Shown here: positions 19,284-27,650 of the stretch, piece after piece | Layout of the letters: each line of letters opens with the position of its first letter | Numbering within the stretch: the stretch's first letter is position 1 | DNA from: Hymenobacter sp. ISL-91 | Lineage (GTDB): Bacteria > Bacteroidota > Bacteroidia > Cytophagales > Hymenobacteraceae | Assembly (NCBI RefSeq): GCF_018613725.1 | Contig: NZ_JAGGPS010000026.1 | Location: 232,305-296,304, forward strand | DNA length: 64,000 nt | Direction: 5' to 3' | Made by a program: the position numbers and the translations under genes | The notes under the pieces: generated by a model | What the model was told of the DNA's origin: nothing | The model's database searches: none | The model's input: the letters and a program-made list of their open reading frames with translations, nothing else

Positions 19284-19919
19284 CTACGCTATGGGCTTTT
19301 TGTAGGCCGTTATCAGCGCCTCTACCTCGGGTGGGGCGGGGGGCAGGTTGAAAACAGCATCTACCAGCGCATCAAAGGTCGCGGCCGGCGTAAAAATGTC
19401 GTCGGTGAAGGGGTTGTTGGCAAGCCGGATAAAGCCGGGTTGGCCATTGATGCTTACCAGATCGAGGGTTACGTTGCCGAAACGCTGGTTGCAACGGCCG
19501 GTATTCGTACAGTCGCTGGGCTGGGGCTTCAGAAAATACTTCTGCGTGCTCTCGGCGTACTGTTCGTGGTGCAAAGTGCGGTGGTCGGCCGCGCCCAACT
19601 GGTAGCCCTGCGCCAGCACCCGGTCGCGGACGAAGTCGAAGAAATGCTGGAAGTTGCCCGGTCCCATGCTGGGGTCATAGAGAAAAACAGCCCCGCGCTG
19701 GCCTTCTTTGCGCGCCAGTTGCACCCGGAACCGGGCCCCGGGCAGGCCGGCTTTCTGATAGTGATATGCCTTGAAATAGGGCCCCGCCCAGTTGAGGTAC
19801 ACCTGCTGCGCCAGCCACTGCTGCCTGCGCCGCTCCTGCGCCGGGCTGCGGTGCAGCGGCTGCCAAACACCCGATTGGGGGGCGGAGTCGGTAAAAAGCT
19901 TTTTGAGCAGGTCGAGCAA
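19284..19919 (-). CDS. Conserved-looking protein of unknown function
   Basis: A 211-residue soluble protein without signal peptide or membrane segment. The N-terminus MLDLLKKLFTDSAPQ is amphipathic. The middle holds VFLYDPSMGPGNFQHFFDFVRDRV and a His-rich stretch (DHRTLHHEQY), and Cys-x5-Cys in SDCTNTGRCNQ. Composition and codon use match the core genes here, so it is probably a genuine resident gene. I do not recognise a family. Confidence 0.7.
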   Translation of the reverse strand: MLDLLKKLFTDSAPQSGVWQPLHRSPAQERRRQQWLAQQVYLNWAGPYFKAYHYQKAGLPGARFRVQLARKEGQRGAVFLYDPSMGPGNFQHFFDFVRDRVLAQGYQLGAADHRTLHHEQYAESTQKYFLKPQPSDCTNTGRCNQRFGNVTLDLVSINGQPGFIRLANNPFTDDIFTPAATFDALVDAVFNLPPAPPEVEALITAYKKPIA

Positions 19920-20026
19920 AATGCGTAACTATATTTAGGTAGTAACCACAGGCCATTCAAATGGTTTGCTGGCCAACTGGCTGCCAAAGTTCAAAAAACA
20001 TGCCGGCACATGGCTCCGTAGGCCGC

Positions 20027-20061
20027 AAAAAAAGCGGGGCTCCCATTATTGGGAGCCCCGC
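20027..20061 (-). terminator. Terminator of the DUF2147 gene
   Basis: GCGGGGCTCCC and GGGAGCCCCGC pair around ATTATT; on the minus strand the hairpin is followed by a run of seven T. Confidence 0.9.
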
Positions 20062-20084
20062 CGAAGCTGATGCAGCAGCACGCC

Positions 20085-20522
20085 CTATTTCACCCGGGTC
20101 CAGGTCTGCGACTTGCCGATGAGCGAGAAGCCGATGTAGCCTTTTACTTCCATGGTATTGGCGTTCATCATCTTCATGTAGCAGGAGTAGGTCTTGCCCG
20201 ATTCCGGATCGTAGATTTTGCCATCGTCCCACTTGTTGCTCTCGTCGTACTCGAAGCCGCTCATAAACACCATGCCCAGGCGGGGACGGGTACGAAGCTT
20301 GGGCTCGGGGTTCTGGGTGTCCATCTTGGGCTTGCCGGATGCGTCGTTGGGCACCGTCAGCGACACAATCTTACCGCAGAGCTTGGTGCCGCACTTATAA
20401 ATCTCGAACGTGGCCTTCTTCTCCGCATTGGTCCATATGCCCAGCGGGGAGAGAGTTTGGGCCGAGGCCGAGGAGAGCAGGCCAAAGAGGATGGCTACGC
20501 TTAGAAGAAGAAATTTTTTCAT
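20085..20522 (-). CDS. Secreted DUF2147 protein
   Basis: A 145-residue exported protein. The start at 20522 gives MKKFLLLSVAILFGLLSSASA, a standard signal peptide; the frame continues upstream without support. The mature part is a single DUF2147 domain with its marks GIWTNAEKKATFEIYKCG, CGKIVSL, GMVFMSGFEY, WDDGKIYDPESGKTYSCYMK and YIGFSLIGKSQTW. Two Cys pairs (KCGTKLCG) may form a disulfide. The family is common in the envelope of Gram-negatives with no known activity. Confidence 0.9.
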   Translation of the reverse strand: MKKFLLLSVAILFGLLSSASAQTLSPLGIWTNAEKKATFEIYKCGTKLCGKIVSLTVPNDASGKPKMDTQNPEPKLRTRPRLGMVFMSGFEYDESNKWDDGKIYDPESGKTYSCYMKMMNANTMEVKGYIGFSLIGKSQTWTRVK

Positions 20523-20747
20523 GAAATGGATGATGGAGAAGTGGGAGTGAATTCGTGGGGAAAAGATAGTAAAATCCAACTGAACCGGCTGCTCGGTCGG
20601 ATTTTAACCGCATCGGCCATATTGCAACTATAAAGCCAGATTCTGGCTGCACTTACCATGCGGAAAATCAAGATCAGCAAAAACCGGTGACTATCAGCCA
20701 GATGGGATTAAATGCGGCTCTGAAGCGTAAAAAAAGCTGTTTTTATT

Positions 20748-20776
20748 TTGAACCTTCCCTCTGGCGTTTAACTTTA
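20748..20776 (+). promoter_or_regulatory. Candidate promoter of the structured transcript
   Basis: TTG (20748-20750), an 18-nt spacer and TAACTTTA (20769-20776). The -7 box is the same octamer as in front of parE. It would start transcription near 20783, just at a perfect stem-loop. Confidence 0.45.
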
Positions 20777-20782
20777 CCATGC

Positions 20783-21124
20783 GTAGCGAGTGCTACAGCC
20801 CCCGCCGGGCCGCCCTAAGGTGCTGGGCAGCGAAGCAGGGGTTATGTCGGATCTAAAGAAAGGAGGTACAAAATGTCTAGTAGTCCCAACCAAATCCTGC
20901 CAAGCCTGTCGAATGTAGTCCGCTTCACCGCCGGACGCGCTTAACAACAGCTTACGCGCGGAACCCTGTTAGCCCTTCAGGGTGGGTTCCCGCATTCTGG
21001 CAAGGTCTTACAAATAGATGGCGGGGCTGTACCCCAGTTCAGCCGCTTGGTAAGATTTGAAGGATTAGATGCCCGGTTTGCCCAGCAGCCTCGATAAGGA
21101 GGTCTGCACAGGCAGCCGGGCATC
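20783..21124 (+). ncRNA. Candidate structured RNA with embedded micro-ORF
   Basis: A gap of about 700 bp without an ordinary gene contains a series of well-formed hairpins on the plus strand: GTAGC-GAGT-GCTAC (about 20783-20796), a nested GC stem (CCCC ... GCCC ... GGGC ... GGGG, to about 20851), GGAACCC/GGGTTCC (20960-20990), CTTAC/GTAAG around GCGG...CAGCCGC (about 21007-21054), and a long compound stem GATGCCCGG ... CCGGGCATC (21068-21124) with inner TGCC/GGCA and CCTC/GAGG. The 23-codon ORF at 20873 lies between the first and second groups. It does not match tmRNA, RNase P, SRP or 6S signatures that I know. Structured leader, small RNA or dual-function RNA are all possible. Confidence 0.4.
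20873..20944 (+). CDS. 23-residue ORF with a perfect Shine-Dalgarno
   Basis: ATG 20873 to TAA 20942-20944 encodes MSSSPNQILPSLSNVVRFTA plus GRA. It is preceded by AAAGGAGGT (20859-20867), a perfect complement to the usual 16S anti-Shine-Dalgarno, 5 nt from the ATG. Almost no other gene in this window has such a site, as expected for Bacteroidota where the anti-Shine-Dalgarno is normally masked on the ribosome. The peptide is Ser/Asn-rich with two Arg near the end, and no known family. It could be a leader peptide or a sensor of free anti-Shine-Dalgarno, as rpsU is in Flavobacterium. Translation is unproven. Confidence 0.4.
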   Translation: MSSSPNQILPSLSNVVRFTAGRA

Positions 21125-21218
21125 GTTGCGTTTAAGGGGTAGCAGAACAGGGCTGCTGTGCCAGCCTGCACACAACGGACCTCTACTTGTACAATAGGAT
21201 GGCCTCTGCTTGTAGTGG
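21125..21218. other. Rest of the gene-poor segment
   Basis: AGCAG-AACAGGG-CTGCT can form a further small hairpin near 21138-21155. No ORF or terminator that I can support precedes the end of the NlpC/P60 gene. Confidence 0.3.
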
Positions 21219-21854
21219 TTAAAGCACCCGCCGCACCTGCATAAAGCGCCGTTCGTAACCGGAGCCTTCTACCTGACTGATTTTAACGCCCGATTCGCGG
21301 CGGGCCGAGGACGAATGCACGAACCGGATAGGCTCGCCGGGCTGGCTGATGACGATGCCCGCATGGCCCGGCGTGGTAGACGTAGCGGCCGTGCCGGTAA
21401 ATACCACAATGTCGCCGGGGCGAGCGGCTGTGCGGGCTACAGGCCGACCCACATCAATCAGCATGGCGGTAGAGTGGGGCGTGGGTACCCCATAGCGGGC
21501 AAACACATACATGACAAACCCCGAGCAGTCGAACCCAATACTGGGCGTGGTGCCGGCGTACAGGTAGGGGGTACCTAGCTGCTGCAGGGCAAAGACTACA
21601 ATACTATCGGCCTTGCTGGAAGGAGCCGCAGCCCGTAGGCCGGAGGCTGGGGGCACCGGCTTCGGGGGCGGCGAAGCAGGAGCAACGGCTGGTGTACCAG
21701 CTGCCGGGGCAGTGGTGGCTGGCGTGTAGGCGGTGGTGCGGGCCGGTGTAGTAGTGGTGGCGTACCCAGCAGCGGGGTGCGGCTGCCGCACCCAAACCGC
21801 CCGGCTCACCAGCAGAGCAATCAGCAGAAAAAAAACCGACCAGACGTAGCGCAT
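21219..21854 (-). CDS. NlpC/P60 family murein peptidase
   Basis: A 211-residue C40 cysteine peptidase anchored by an N-terminal membrane segment (VWSVFFLLIALLVSRAVWV, residues 4-22), followed by a Thr/Ala/Pro-rich linker to about residue 80. The catalytic domain has the nucleophile Cys110 in FDCSGFVMYVF, His164 in TPGHAGIVIS and a third polar residue near His180 (RFVHSSS). It cleaves peptide bonds in the cell wall. Divergent from the M61 peptidase gene with about 210 bp between starts. Confidence 0.9.
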   Translation of the reverse strand: MRYVWSVFFLLIALLVSRAVWVRQPHPAAGYATTTTPARTTAYTPATTAPAAGTPAVAPASPPPKPVPPASGLRAAAPSSKADSIVVFALQQLGTPYLYAGTTPSIGFDCSGFVMYVFARYGVPTPHSTAMLIDVGRPVARTAARPGDIVVFTGTAATSTTPGHAGIVISQPGEPIRFVHSSSARRESGVKISQVEGSGYERRFMQVRRVL

Positions 21855-22065
21855 TGCTTGAAAGTAGAGTTGCTGGCTTGCTTAACGGTTGCGGTGCGGT
21901 GCGGGTTCCGGCGGGCTGGGCAGGCATTCCCGGAGCATGGCTGCGGGGGTGAACAGGCGGCATAGTGCGCTGGTAGTTGCAGCCTTTCGGGGTTTTCTCC
22001 GTTCTTTGCCCAACCAGCCTGCAGGGCTGGTTCTGTCTGTTTGCCCACCCTTTTTTTCATTCTGA

Positions 22066-23877
22066 ATGCTCCTGACTGCTCCTCGCCGCCGCTTGGCGGT
22101 GGCGGCCCTGGGTGTGCTGCTGGGCCACGTGGCTCCGGCTGCCCTGGCCGCGCCCACACTGCGCTACACGCTGGCCATGCCGGCTCCGCAAACCCATTAC
22201 TTCGAGGTCGAGATGAACCTCGACGGCTTCAACAAAGCCTACACCGACGTTAAAATGCCCGTCTGGGCGCCCGGTTCGTACCTGATTCGGGAGTTTGAGC
22301 GCAACGTGGAGGACTTTGGCGCCACGGCCGGCAGCCAGGCGCTGCGCACCGAGAAGCTGGACAAGAATACCTGGCGCATCTATCACCCCAAAGCCCGCAA
22401 CTTCGCGGTGCGCTACAAGGTGTACGCCTACGAGCTGAGCGTACGCACGAGCTTCATCGACGCCTCGCATGGCTACGTGAACGGTACAAGCGTGTTTATG
22501 TATCCGGCCGAGAACAAGCAGCTGCCCAGCCAACTGGAGGTGAAGCCCGCTGCCGGCTGGAGCCAGGTAAGCACCAGCCTCAAGCCCGCCGGCGGCACCT
22601 TCACGTACCGCAGCAGCAACTACGACGAGCTGGCCGATTCGCCCATCGAAATCGGCAACCAGAAAATCTACACGTTCACGGCCAACGGCACGCCCCACAC
22701 GGTGGCCATGTACGGCGACACGGTAGTGGACGAGCAGCGCCTCACCCGCGACATGCAGCGCGTGTGCGAGGAGTCGCAGAGAGTGATGGACCGCAACCCG
22801 CTCGACCGGTACGTGTTCATTGTGCACAACATCGATCGGGGCACCGGAGGCTTGGAGCACCTATTCTCAACCACGCTGTCGGTGTCGCGCAACGCCTACT
22901 CCTCCGAAGCTGGCTGGAAGGGGTTTCTGGGGCTGGTGGCGCACGAGTATTTCCACCTCTGGAACGTGAAGCGCATCCGACCGGTAGCGCTGGGGCCGTT
23001 TGACTATGACAAGGAGAACTACACCCGCATGCTGTGGCTGAGCGAGGGCGGCACTGAGTACTTCTCCAACCTGATTATGCAACGGGCCGGCTTCGTGACG
23101 CCCGACCAGTACCTGGCTGATCTGAGCAACGGCATCAACCGCGTTGAGAACACGCCGGGCAATAAGGTGCAGTCGGCCGCCGAGTCGAGCTTCGACGCCT
23201 GGATCAAGCAGTACCGTCCCAACGAAAACTCGGGCAATACGGCCATCAGCTACTACGATAAGGGAGAGGTTATCGGGTTTGTGCTCGACCTAATGGTCAT
23301 CAACGCCACCAAAGGCGAAAAGCGCCTCGACGACGTGATGCGCTACCTCTACGACCAATACTACCTCAAGCAGGGCCGCGGCTTCACTGATCAGGAGTAT
23401 CAGGATGCGGTGGCCAAAATAGCCGGCCAGCGCTTCGACTCGTTCTTCGCCAAGCACGTGTACGGCACCGAAATGCTGCCCTACGAGCAGGCCCTGGGCT
23501 ACGCCGGTCTGCGCCTGAGCGTAACGCCCGCCCCGGCCACCGAAGTTGGCCTCGGTGCCCGCATCAGCCCCGCCGGGGGGCGCCAGACGGTGGCCAGCGT
23601 CGTGCGCGACGGTAGCGCCTGGCAAGGTGGCCTCAACGTAGGCGACGAAATTCTGAGCCTTGATGGCGCGCGCGTGACCGACGACTTGAACAAGCTGCTG
23701 GCCGGCCGGGCCGTGGGGTCTACCGTTAAGGTGCTCGTAGCCCGCGAGGGCCAGGTGCAGGAGCTAAGCTTCCCGCTGCTGGCCAGCCCCGTCAGCCGCT
23801 ACCGCATCGAGCGTCAGCCCAACCCCACTGCCGAGCAGCAGCGCGTGTTCGATAAGTGGCTGCCGGTGCGCGCCTAA
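22066..23877 (+). CDS. Exported M61 family metallopeptidase with PDZ domain
   Basis: A 603-residue zinc peptidase of the glycyl-aminopeptidase family. The signal peptide ends near PAALAAP. The N-terminal beta domain covers about residues 30-170. The thermolysin-like domain carries HEYFHLWNVKRIRP (His293 and His297 bind zinc; HExxH plus the NVKRIRP that marks M61) and LSEGGTEYFSNL (third ligand). A PDZ domain follows (about 500-590, ASVVRDGSAWQGGLNVGDEILSLDG contains its ligand loop in part). The start is the first ATG, 23 codons before the cleavage site. A terminator follows 60 nt downstream. Confidence 0.93.
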   Translation: MLLTAPRRRLAVAALGVLLGHVAPAALAAPTLRYTLAMPAPQTHYFEVEMNLDGFNKAYTDVKMPVWAPGSYLIREFERNVEDFGATAGSQALRTEKLDKNTWRIYHPKARNFAVRYKVYAYELSVRTSFIDASHGYVNGTSVFMYPAENKQLPSQLEVKPAAGWSQVSTSLKPAGGTFTYRSSNYDELADSPIEIGNQKIYTFTANGTPHTVAMYGDTVVDEQRLTRDMQRVCEESQRVMDRNPLDRYVFIVHNIDRGTGGLEHLFSTTLSVSRNAYSSEAGWKGFLGLVAHEYFHLWNVKRIRPVALGPFDYDKENYTRMLWLSEGGTEYFSNLIMQRAGFVTPDQYLADLSNGINRVENTPGNKVQSAAESSFDAWIKQYRPNENSGNTAISYYDKGEVIGFVLDLMVINATKGEKRLDDVMRYLYDQYYLKQGRGFTDQEYQDAVAKIAGQRFDSFFAKHVYGTEMLPYEQALGYAGLRLSVTPAPATEVGLGARISPAGGRQTVASVVRDGSAWQGGLNVGDEILSLDGARVTDDLNKLLAGRAVGSTVKVLVAREGQVQELSFPLLASPVSRYRIERQPNPTAEQQRVFDKWLPVRA

Positions 23878-23885
23878 TTGTGCGT

Positions 23886-23920
23886 CTAGCTGTTAGCTTA
23901 TAGCCGTTGGCTGTTAGCCT
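23886..23920. repeat. Low-complexity AGCTGTTAGC tract
   Basis: TAGCTGTTAGCTTATAGCCG followed by TTGGCTGTTAGCC. The units GGCTGTTAGC and AGCTGTTAGC recur in the tract at 33147-33181. The tract is nearly self-complementary. Confidence 0.5.
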
Positions 23921-23936
23921 CCGTCTTCTCAAGGTT

Positions 23937-23970
23937 AAACGCCCCCGCCGGAATCCGGCGGGGGCGTTTT
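23937..23970 (+). terminator. Rho-independent terminator
   Basis: AAACGCCCCCGCCGG and CCGGCGGGGGCGTTTT around AAT. Also usable by the convergent gene ending at 24007. Confidence 0.9.
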
Positions 23971-24006
23971 GGATGTGGCGCGTACTCGTGAAAATGGCTG
24001 TAGGGC

Positions 24007-25143
24007 CTACCCTTCCTCCACCTCATCTTTCACCTTTTCCTGCTCCACGGCCGGAATGGCTTCGTGGAAGATGAGGCCGGTGGCGGCGGCGTGCTCGGCG
24101 GCCTGTACGGTGTCTTGTACCAGCAGCATCTCTACCTTATCGTTCCGTAAGTCTTCGCGTACTTGCTCAACGAGGGCAGCCCGGTCGGCCCGGTTTACGT
24201 CGCGGATGTAGATGGCCAGGATGCGGCCGGGGTGGCGGCGTACTACCTCGCGGTAAATATTGGCGTCTTCCTGGCCCGAGTCGCCGATGAGTATGAAGGG
24301 CAGGAGCGGGTAAGTAAGCAGCAGGTTTTCGATTTCGTGCAGCTTGTGGGCGTGGTGGCTGCTGGCGGCGGCCGTCTGGCGTTTCAAGGACGCGTCGCGC
24401 AGCAGCAGCGGGCCGGGTGGAATGTTGTTCAGCTCCAGGAAATCGTCGAGTAGGTCGTAGAGGTTCCAGGGCGAGCTGCTGACGTAAAAGAACGGGTTGT
24501 TGCGCTTGCCATTGCGGCCCAGTTGCAGTTGGCGGTAAAACTCGGCAACTCCTTTAAAGGGCAGCCGCGAGCGGGCGTTGCGCAGCAGCACGGTGCGGGC
24601 CATGCGCAGCAAATTGGTTGCCGACGTCTCAATTACGGTGTCGTCGAGGTCGGAAATGATACCGTACTCGGCGTCGGGCGGCGGAATGAGCACCATGGCA
24701 TTGGCGCGCAGCCCGGGCGGGGTAGGGAAGGGGGCGGGGGCCTGCTGCAGGGCTGCCTCCACCGGATACCACAGAAAATCGACCGGCACAGGCAACGACT
24801 CTGGGGCCAGGTTGAGGGTAAAGTAGCCTTCCTCATCGGTGAGGATGGGGTGGTTGGTACCGTCGGTGGGATTGATGCTGATTTGGGCCCCGGCAATCTC
24901 GTTGCTGTCGAAGCGGCGGTACATGTTCAGCAGGTTGTTCCAGCGCGAAGCAGTGGGGTCGGGCTCGTCAATGCCCTTATCGGTGAGCAGGCGGCCCTTT
25001 ACGTAAAGGCGCTCGGGCGTGCCATAGCTGCGGTAAGTTACCAGCTGCAGCGGGTGCAACAGCCCCAAACGGCTGCGCAGGCGGGTCAGAGATTCGTCGG
25101 CGTTTTCGGCCCAGGTATGGAGTGTATCGCGGAAAGGAAGCAT
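24007..25143 (-). CDS. App1/DUF2183-type phosphatase domain protein
   Basis: A 378-residue cytoplasmic protein from the ATG at 25143. The HAD-like phosphatase motif DLDDTV (Asp165, Asp167, Thr169) marks the App1/DUF2183 phosphatidate phosphatase family, with the second motif FFYVSSSPWNLYDLL and third motif ILIGDSGQEDANIY. An N-terminal beta domain (residues 30-135: VKGRLLTDKG ... DEEGYFTLNL) precedes it. In yeast App1 dephosphorylates phosphatidate at membranes; for bacterial members the substrate is not established. The C-terminus is acidic (EVEEG). Confidence 0.88.
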   Translation of the reverse strand: MLPFRDTLHTWAENADESLTRLRSRLGLLHPLQLVTYRSYGTPERLYVKGRLLTDKGIDEPDPTASRWNNLLNMYRRFDSNEIAGAQISINPTDGTNHPILTDEEGYFTLNLAPESLPVPVDFLWYPVEAALQQAPAPFPTPPGLRANAMVLIPPPDAEYGIISDLDDTVIETSATNLLRMARTVLLRNARSRLPFKGVAEFYRQLQLGRNGKRNNPFFYVSSSPWNLYDLLDDFLELNNIPPGPLLLRDASLKRQTAAASSHHAHKLHEIENLLLTYPLLPFILIGDSGQEDANIYREVVRRHPGRILAIYIRDVNRADRAALVEQVREDLRNDKVEMLLVQDTVQAAEHAAATGLIFHEAIPAVEQEKVKDEVEEG

Positions 25144-25240
25144 AGTGCGCAAATAAAGCAGGTTGCCGGAGAGCTGTTTACGCAGCAGCCGGCCGGTGGT
25201 GTTGCCCCGGTTGTAGGAGTGGGTCAGTATCAGCCATAAA

Positions 25241-25268
25241 AAAGGCTCCCGGCAAACTGCCGGGAGCC
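25241..25268 (-). terminator. Terminator of the M48 gene
   Basis: GGCTCCCGGCA and TGCCGGGAGCC around AAC; on the minus strand the stem is followed by TTTTTT (complement of 25238-25243). Confidence 0.9.
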
Positions 25269-25294
25269 TGGAAATACTATAGCGTCCGTGGGGG

Positions 25295-26104
25295 CTACAA
25301 CGCGTTTCGCAGCTGGTTGAAGTCGTCGGAGCCAGCCGTGCGGTTGCGGCAGTTGAGCTGGTCGGCCTTGGCCTGGATGCTCTGCACGCGGTTGCCGGGG
25401 TTGGGGTGGGTGCTCAGGAACTCGGGCGGGCCGGCCTGGCCGTCGTTCTGAGACTTTATGAAGAAGCCGGCTGCCCCGTCGCAGGCGTAGTAGTTGGTGC
25501 CGTTGAGGTATTCCACCGAATAGTCATCGGCCTCCACTTCGTAGTCGCGGCTGAACTTGAGCTGCCCCAGGCCGTTGGCCACATCGATCAGCGCGTTCTG
25601 GTTGTCGCCCAGCACCAGGCTCAGCAGCACACTAATGCCATACTGCTGCTGTAGCTGGCGGGAGGTGTGCCGACGGTCGGCGTGCGCAATTTCGTGGCCG
25701 ATTACGCCGGCCAGCTGGGTTTCGTTATCAAGGTACTTTATCAGCCCCGAGTACACATAAATATGGCCGCCGGGCGTGGCAAAGGCGTTCCGGGTCTGGT
25801 CATCCTTGATGATTTTTACATCCCAGGGAAACTCGTTGCGGTACTGGAGCTTGCCCGAATTGAGCACCCGGAGCACGATTTTGTTGAGGGCTGCATAGGC
25901 CTGCGGGTTGCTGCCGGGTTCCAGCAGCTGGCCCTTGGCCCGGAAAGTCGAGTCGGTCTGGGCAGCTACCTGCTCGCCCAGGGCTTTGTCGTCTTCAATC
26001 GAGAACAGGAGCACACCGTCGCCGTCTTTGGAGCAGGAAGCCGCGCCGCCCAGCGTGAGGGCCAAGCCCGCCAGAATACCGGTTTTTTTGAGGAAATTCC
26101 GCAT
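25295..26104 (-). CDS. M48 family metallopeptidase lipoprotein
   Basis: A 269-residue lipoprotein (lipobox GGAASC, Cys24) with an M48 zinc peptidase domain: HEIAH at 137-141, the upstream FATPGGHIYVYSGLI, and the third ligand in EVEADDYSVEYLNG. These features resemble the BepA/LoiP group, which acts in outer-membrane quality control, but the TPR partner domain of BepA is missing. The C-terminus has the STHPNPGNRVQSI motif found in this family. Monocistronic, terminated at 25241-25268. Confidence 0.92.
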   Translation of the reverse strand: MRNFLKKTGILAGLALTLGGAASCSKDGDGVLLFSIEDDKALGEQVAAQTDSTFRAKGQLLEPGSNPQAYAALNKIVLRVLNSGKLQYRNEFPWDVKIIKDDQTRNAFATPGGHIYVYSGLIKYLDNETQLAGVIGHEIAHADRRHTSRQLQQQYGISVLLSLVLGDNQNALIDVANGLGQLKFSRDYEVEADDYSVEYLNGTNYYACDGAAGFFIKSQNDGQAGPPEFLSTHPNPGNRVQSIQAKADQLNCRNRTAGSDDFNQLRNAL

Positions 26105-26399
26105 AGGAAGCGAAGAAAGTAATGGTTGGATAAGAGAGAGTTGGCTGGCTTGCTAGAAAAAATAGTGCCAGGGCCAGCGGTGCACTAACGGACCAGCCAG
26201 CTGAGGTGTTGCTTGCCCGGGCATAAAAACAGGCACTACGCCCGCAGGAGGCGGCTAATCAGGCAGAAAAAGATAGTTGGCCAGGCTGGCTACATCGTTG
26301 GATGGGGCACTGGGTAGCGGCCACCTTCTGCCGGGTTTCTGCGTAGAGCAAAACCCGCCCGCCAGTTCCGGCGCGTGCGGTATTCCGCCTGATTCCGCT
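26105..26399. other. Divergent intergenic region
   Basis: About 295 bp between divergent genes at 26104 and 26400. It has an AT-richer part near 26150 and 26230 that probably holds both promoters, but I could not place boxes with confidence. No repeat seen. Confidence 0.4.
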
Positions 26400-27515
26400 A
26401 TGGTTACCACCGCCACCGCCCGCCCCAAAACCAAGAAAAAGCGCCTCGACCCACTACCCGCTGCCCACGAGTTGTATAAAGACCCCGCCCGCCAGGCCGA
26501 GCTGGCCGGCCTGCGCTACCTCACCGACACCAAGCCCGGCCTGACCCGCGAAACCACCCGTGCCGGCAACGTGCGCTACCGCACCGCCAAAGGCGAGCTA
26601 CTGAAGGATGAAAAAACGCTGGCCCGCATCGGGGGCTTCGTGATTCCGCCAGCCTGGACCGACGTCTGGATTTCGCCCTCGCCCAACACGCATTTGCAGG
26701 TAACCGGCCGCGACGCCAAGGGCCGCAAGCAGTACCTCTACCACGCTGCCTGGGACCAGGCCCGGGCCCTTACCAAGTTCAGCCGTCTGCGGGCGTTCGG
26801 CGAAAATCTGGCCGACCTGCGCGCCCGCATTCACAAGGATCTGGCCCGCCCACAGCTCGATAAAACGAAAGTAGTAGCCTTGGTGCTCACGCTCATGGAC
26901 CAGTCGTTTATCCGGGTGGGCAACAAGGAATACGCCAAGAAGAACAAAACCTACGGCCTGACCACCCTGCGCGACAAACATGTGAACGTGAGCGGGGCCG
27001 ATGTGCGTTTTAGCTTCGTGGGCAAGAAAGGTGTGCCCCACGACCTGACCATCCATGACCGGAAACTGGCCCGCATGGTGCAGAAGTGCAAGGAAATACC
27101 GGGCCAGCACCTGTTTCAGTACTACGCCCCCGACGGCCACCGCCAGGAGCTGGAATCGGGCGACGTGAACGAGTATCTGCACGAGGCTACCGGCCTGAGC
27201 CTCTCGGCCAAGGACTTCAGAACCTGGGGCGGCACCGTGAAAATGGTGGAGTGCCTGGAGCGGATTCTGGATGAGGAACCCGATTTCCCGCGCCCTAAAA
27301 CCCTGAAGCGGGCCATTAAGGACGTGGCCGAAAACCTGGGCAACACGCCCACCGTGTGCTCCAAATACTACATCCACCCCCAGGTAATCGAGCTGTTCAA
27401 CTCCAACAAGCTCGTTGAGTACCTGCGCCGCCACGACGCCGACCCCAAGCAAAACGACCTGCTTACCCCCACCGAGCACATGGTGCTGGAGATGCTGAAG
27501 GAGTTGGAAAAATAA
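26400..27515 (+). CDS. DNA topoisomerase IB
   Basis: A 371-residue type IB (poxvirus-like) topoisomerase that relaxes supercoils by a 3'-phosphotyrosine nick. The ATG at 26400 gives a basic N-terminus (ARPKTKKKRLDP). Catalytic features are visible: SFIRVGNKEYAKKNKTYGLTTLRDKH (Arg171 and Lys193), the Arg in DRKLAR, KDFRTWGGT, and the nucleophile Tyr324 in CSKYYIHPQV. It is the third topoisomerase gene in this window beside parE and parC. A large palindromic repeat follows 16 nt after the stop. Confidence 0.93.
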   Translation: MVTTATARPKTKKKRLDPLPAAHELYKDPARQAELAGLRYLTDTKPGLTRETTRAGNVRYRTAKGELLKDEKTLARIGGFVIPPAWTDVWISPSPNTHLQVTGRDAKGRKQYLYHAAWDQARALTKFSRLRAFGENLADLRARIHKDLARPQLDKTKVVALVLTLMDQSFIRVGNKEYAKKNKTYGLTTLRDKHVNVSGADVRFSFVGKKGVPHDLTIHDRKLARMVQKCKEIPGQHLFQYYAPDGHRQELESGDVNEYLHEATGLSLSAKDFRTWGGTVKMVECLERILDEEPDFPRPKTLKRAIKDVAENLGNTPTVCSKYYIHPQVIELFNSNKLVEYLRRHDADPKQNDLLTPTEHMVLEMLKELEK

Positions 27516-27531
27516 AAGGTATCTAAATGCC

Positions 27532-27645
27532 AAAAGAACGTCATGCTTCATCTGGCGTACGCTTGTCGAAGCATCTCTACCGCATTTAACGAAGCGGTAG
27601 AGGTGCTTCAACAAGCGTACGCCAGATGAGGCATGACGTTCTTTT
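27532..27645. repeat. Large dispersed palindrome (about 50-nt arms)
   Basis: AAAAGAACGTCATGCTTCAT ... GAAGCATCTCTACCGC (left) pairs with GCGGTAGAGGTGCTTC ... ATGAGGCATGACGTTCTTTT (right) around about 10 nt (ATTTAACGAA). The outer part matches the shorter palindrome at 8615-8682. It fills the whole gap between convergent genes and probably also terminates them. Confidence 0.85.
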
Positions 27646-27650
27646 TTATC

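Noticed and set aside
20783..21124. tmRNA, RNase P RNA, SRP RNA or 6S RNA
   Set aside because: No tag sequence with ALAA end or TTCGA arm, no GAGGAAAGTCC motif, no SRP tetraloop pattern and no single long bulged hairpin.
27532..27645. Insertion sequence or transposon ends
   Set aside because: No transposase or target duplication is visible; the structure is one palindrome with a 10-nt loop.
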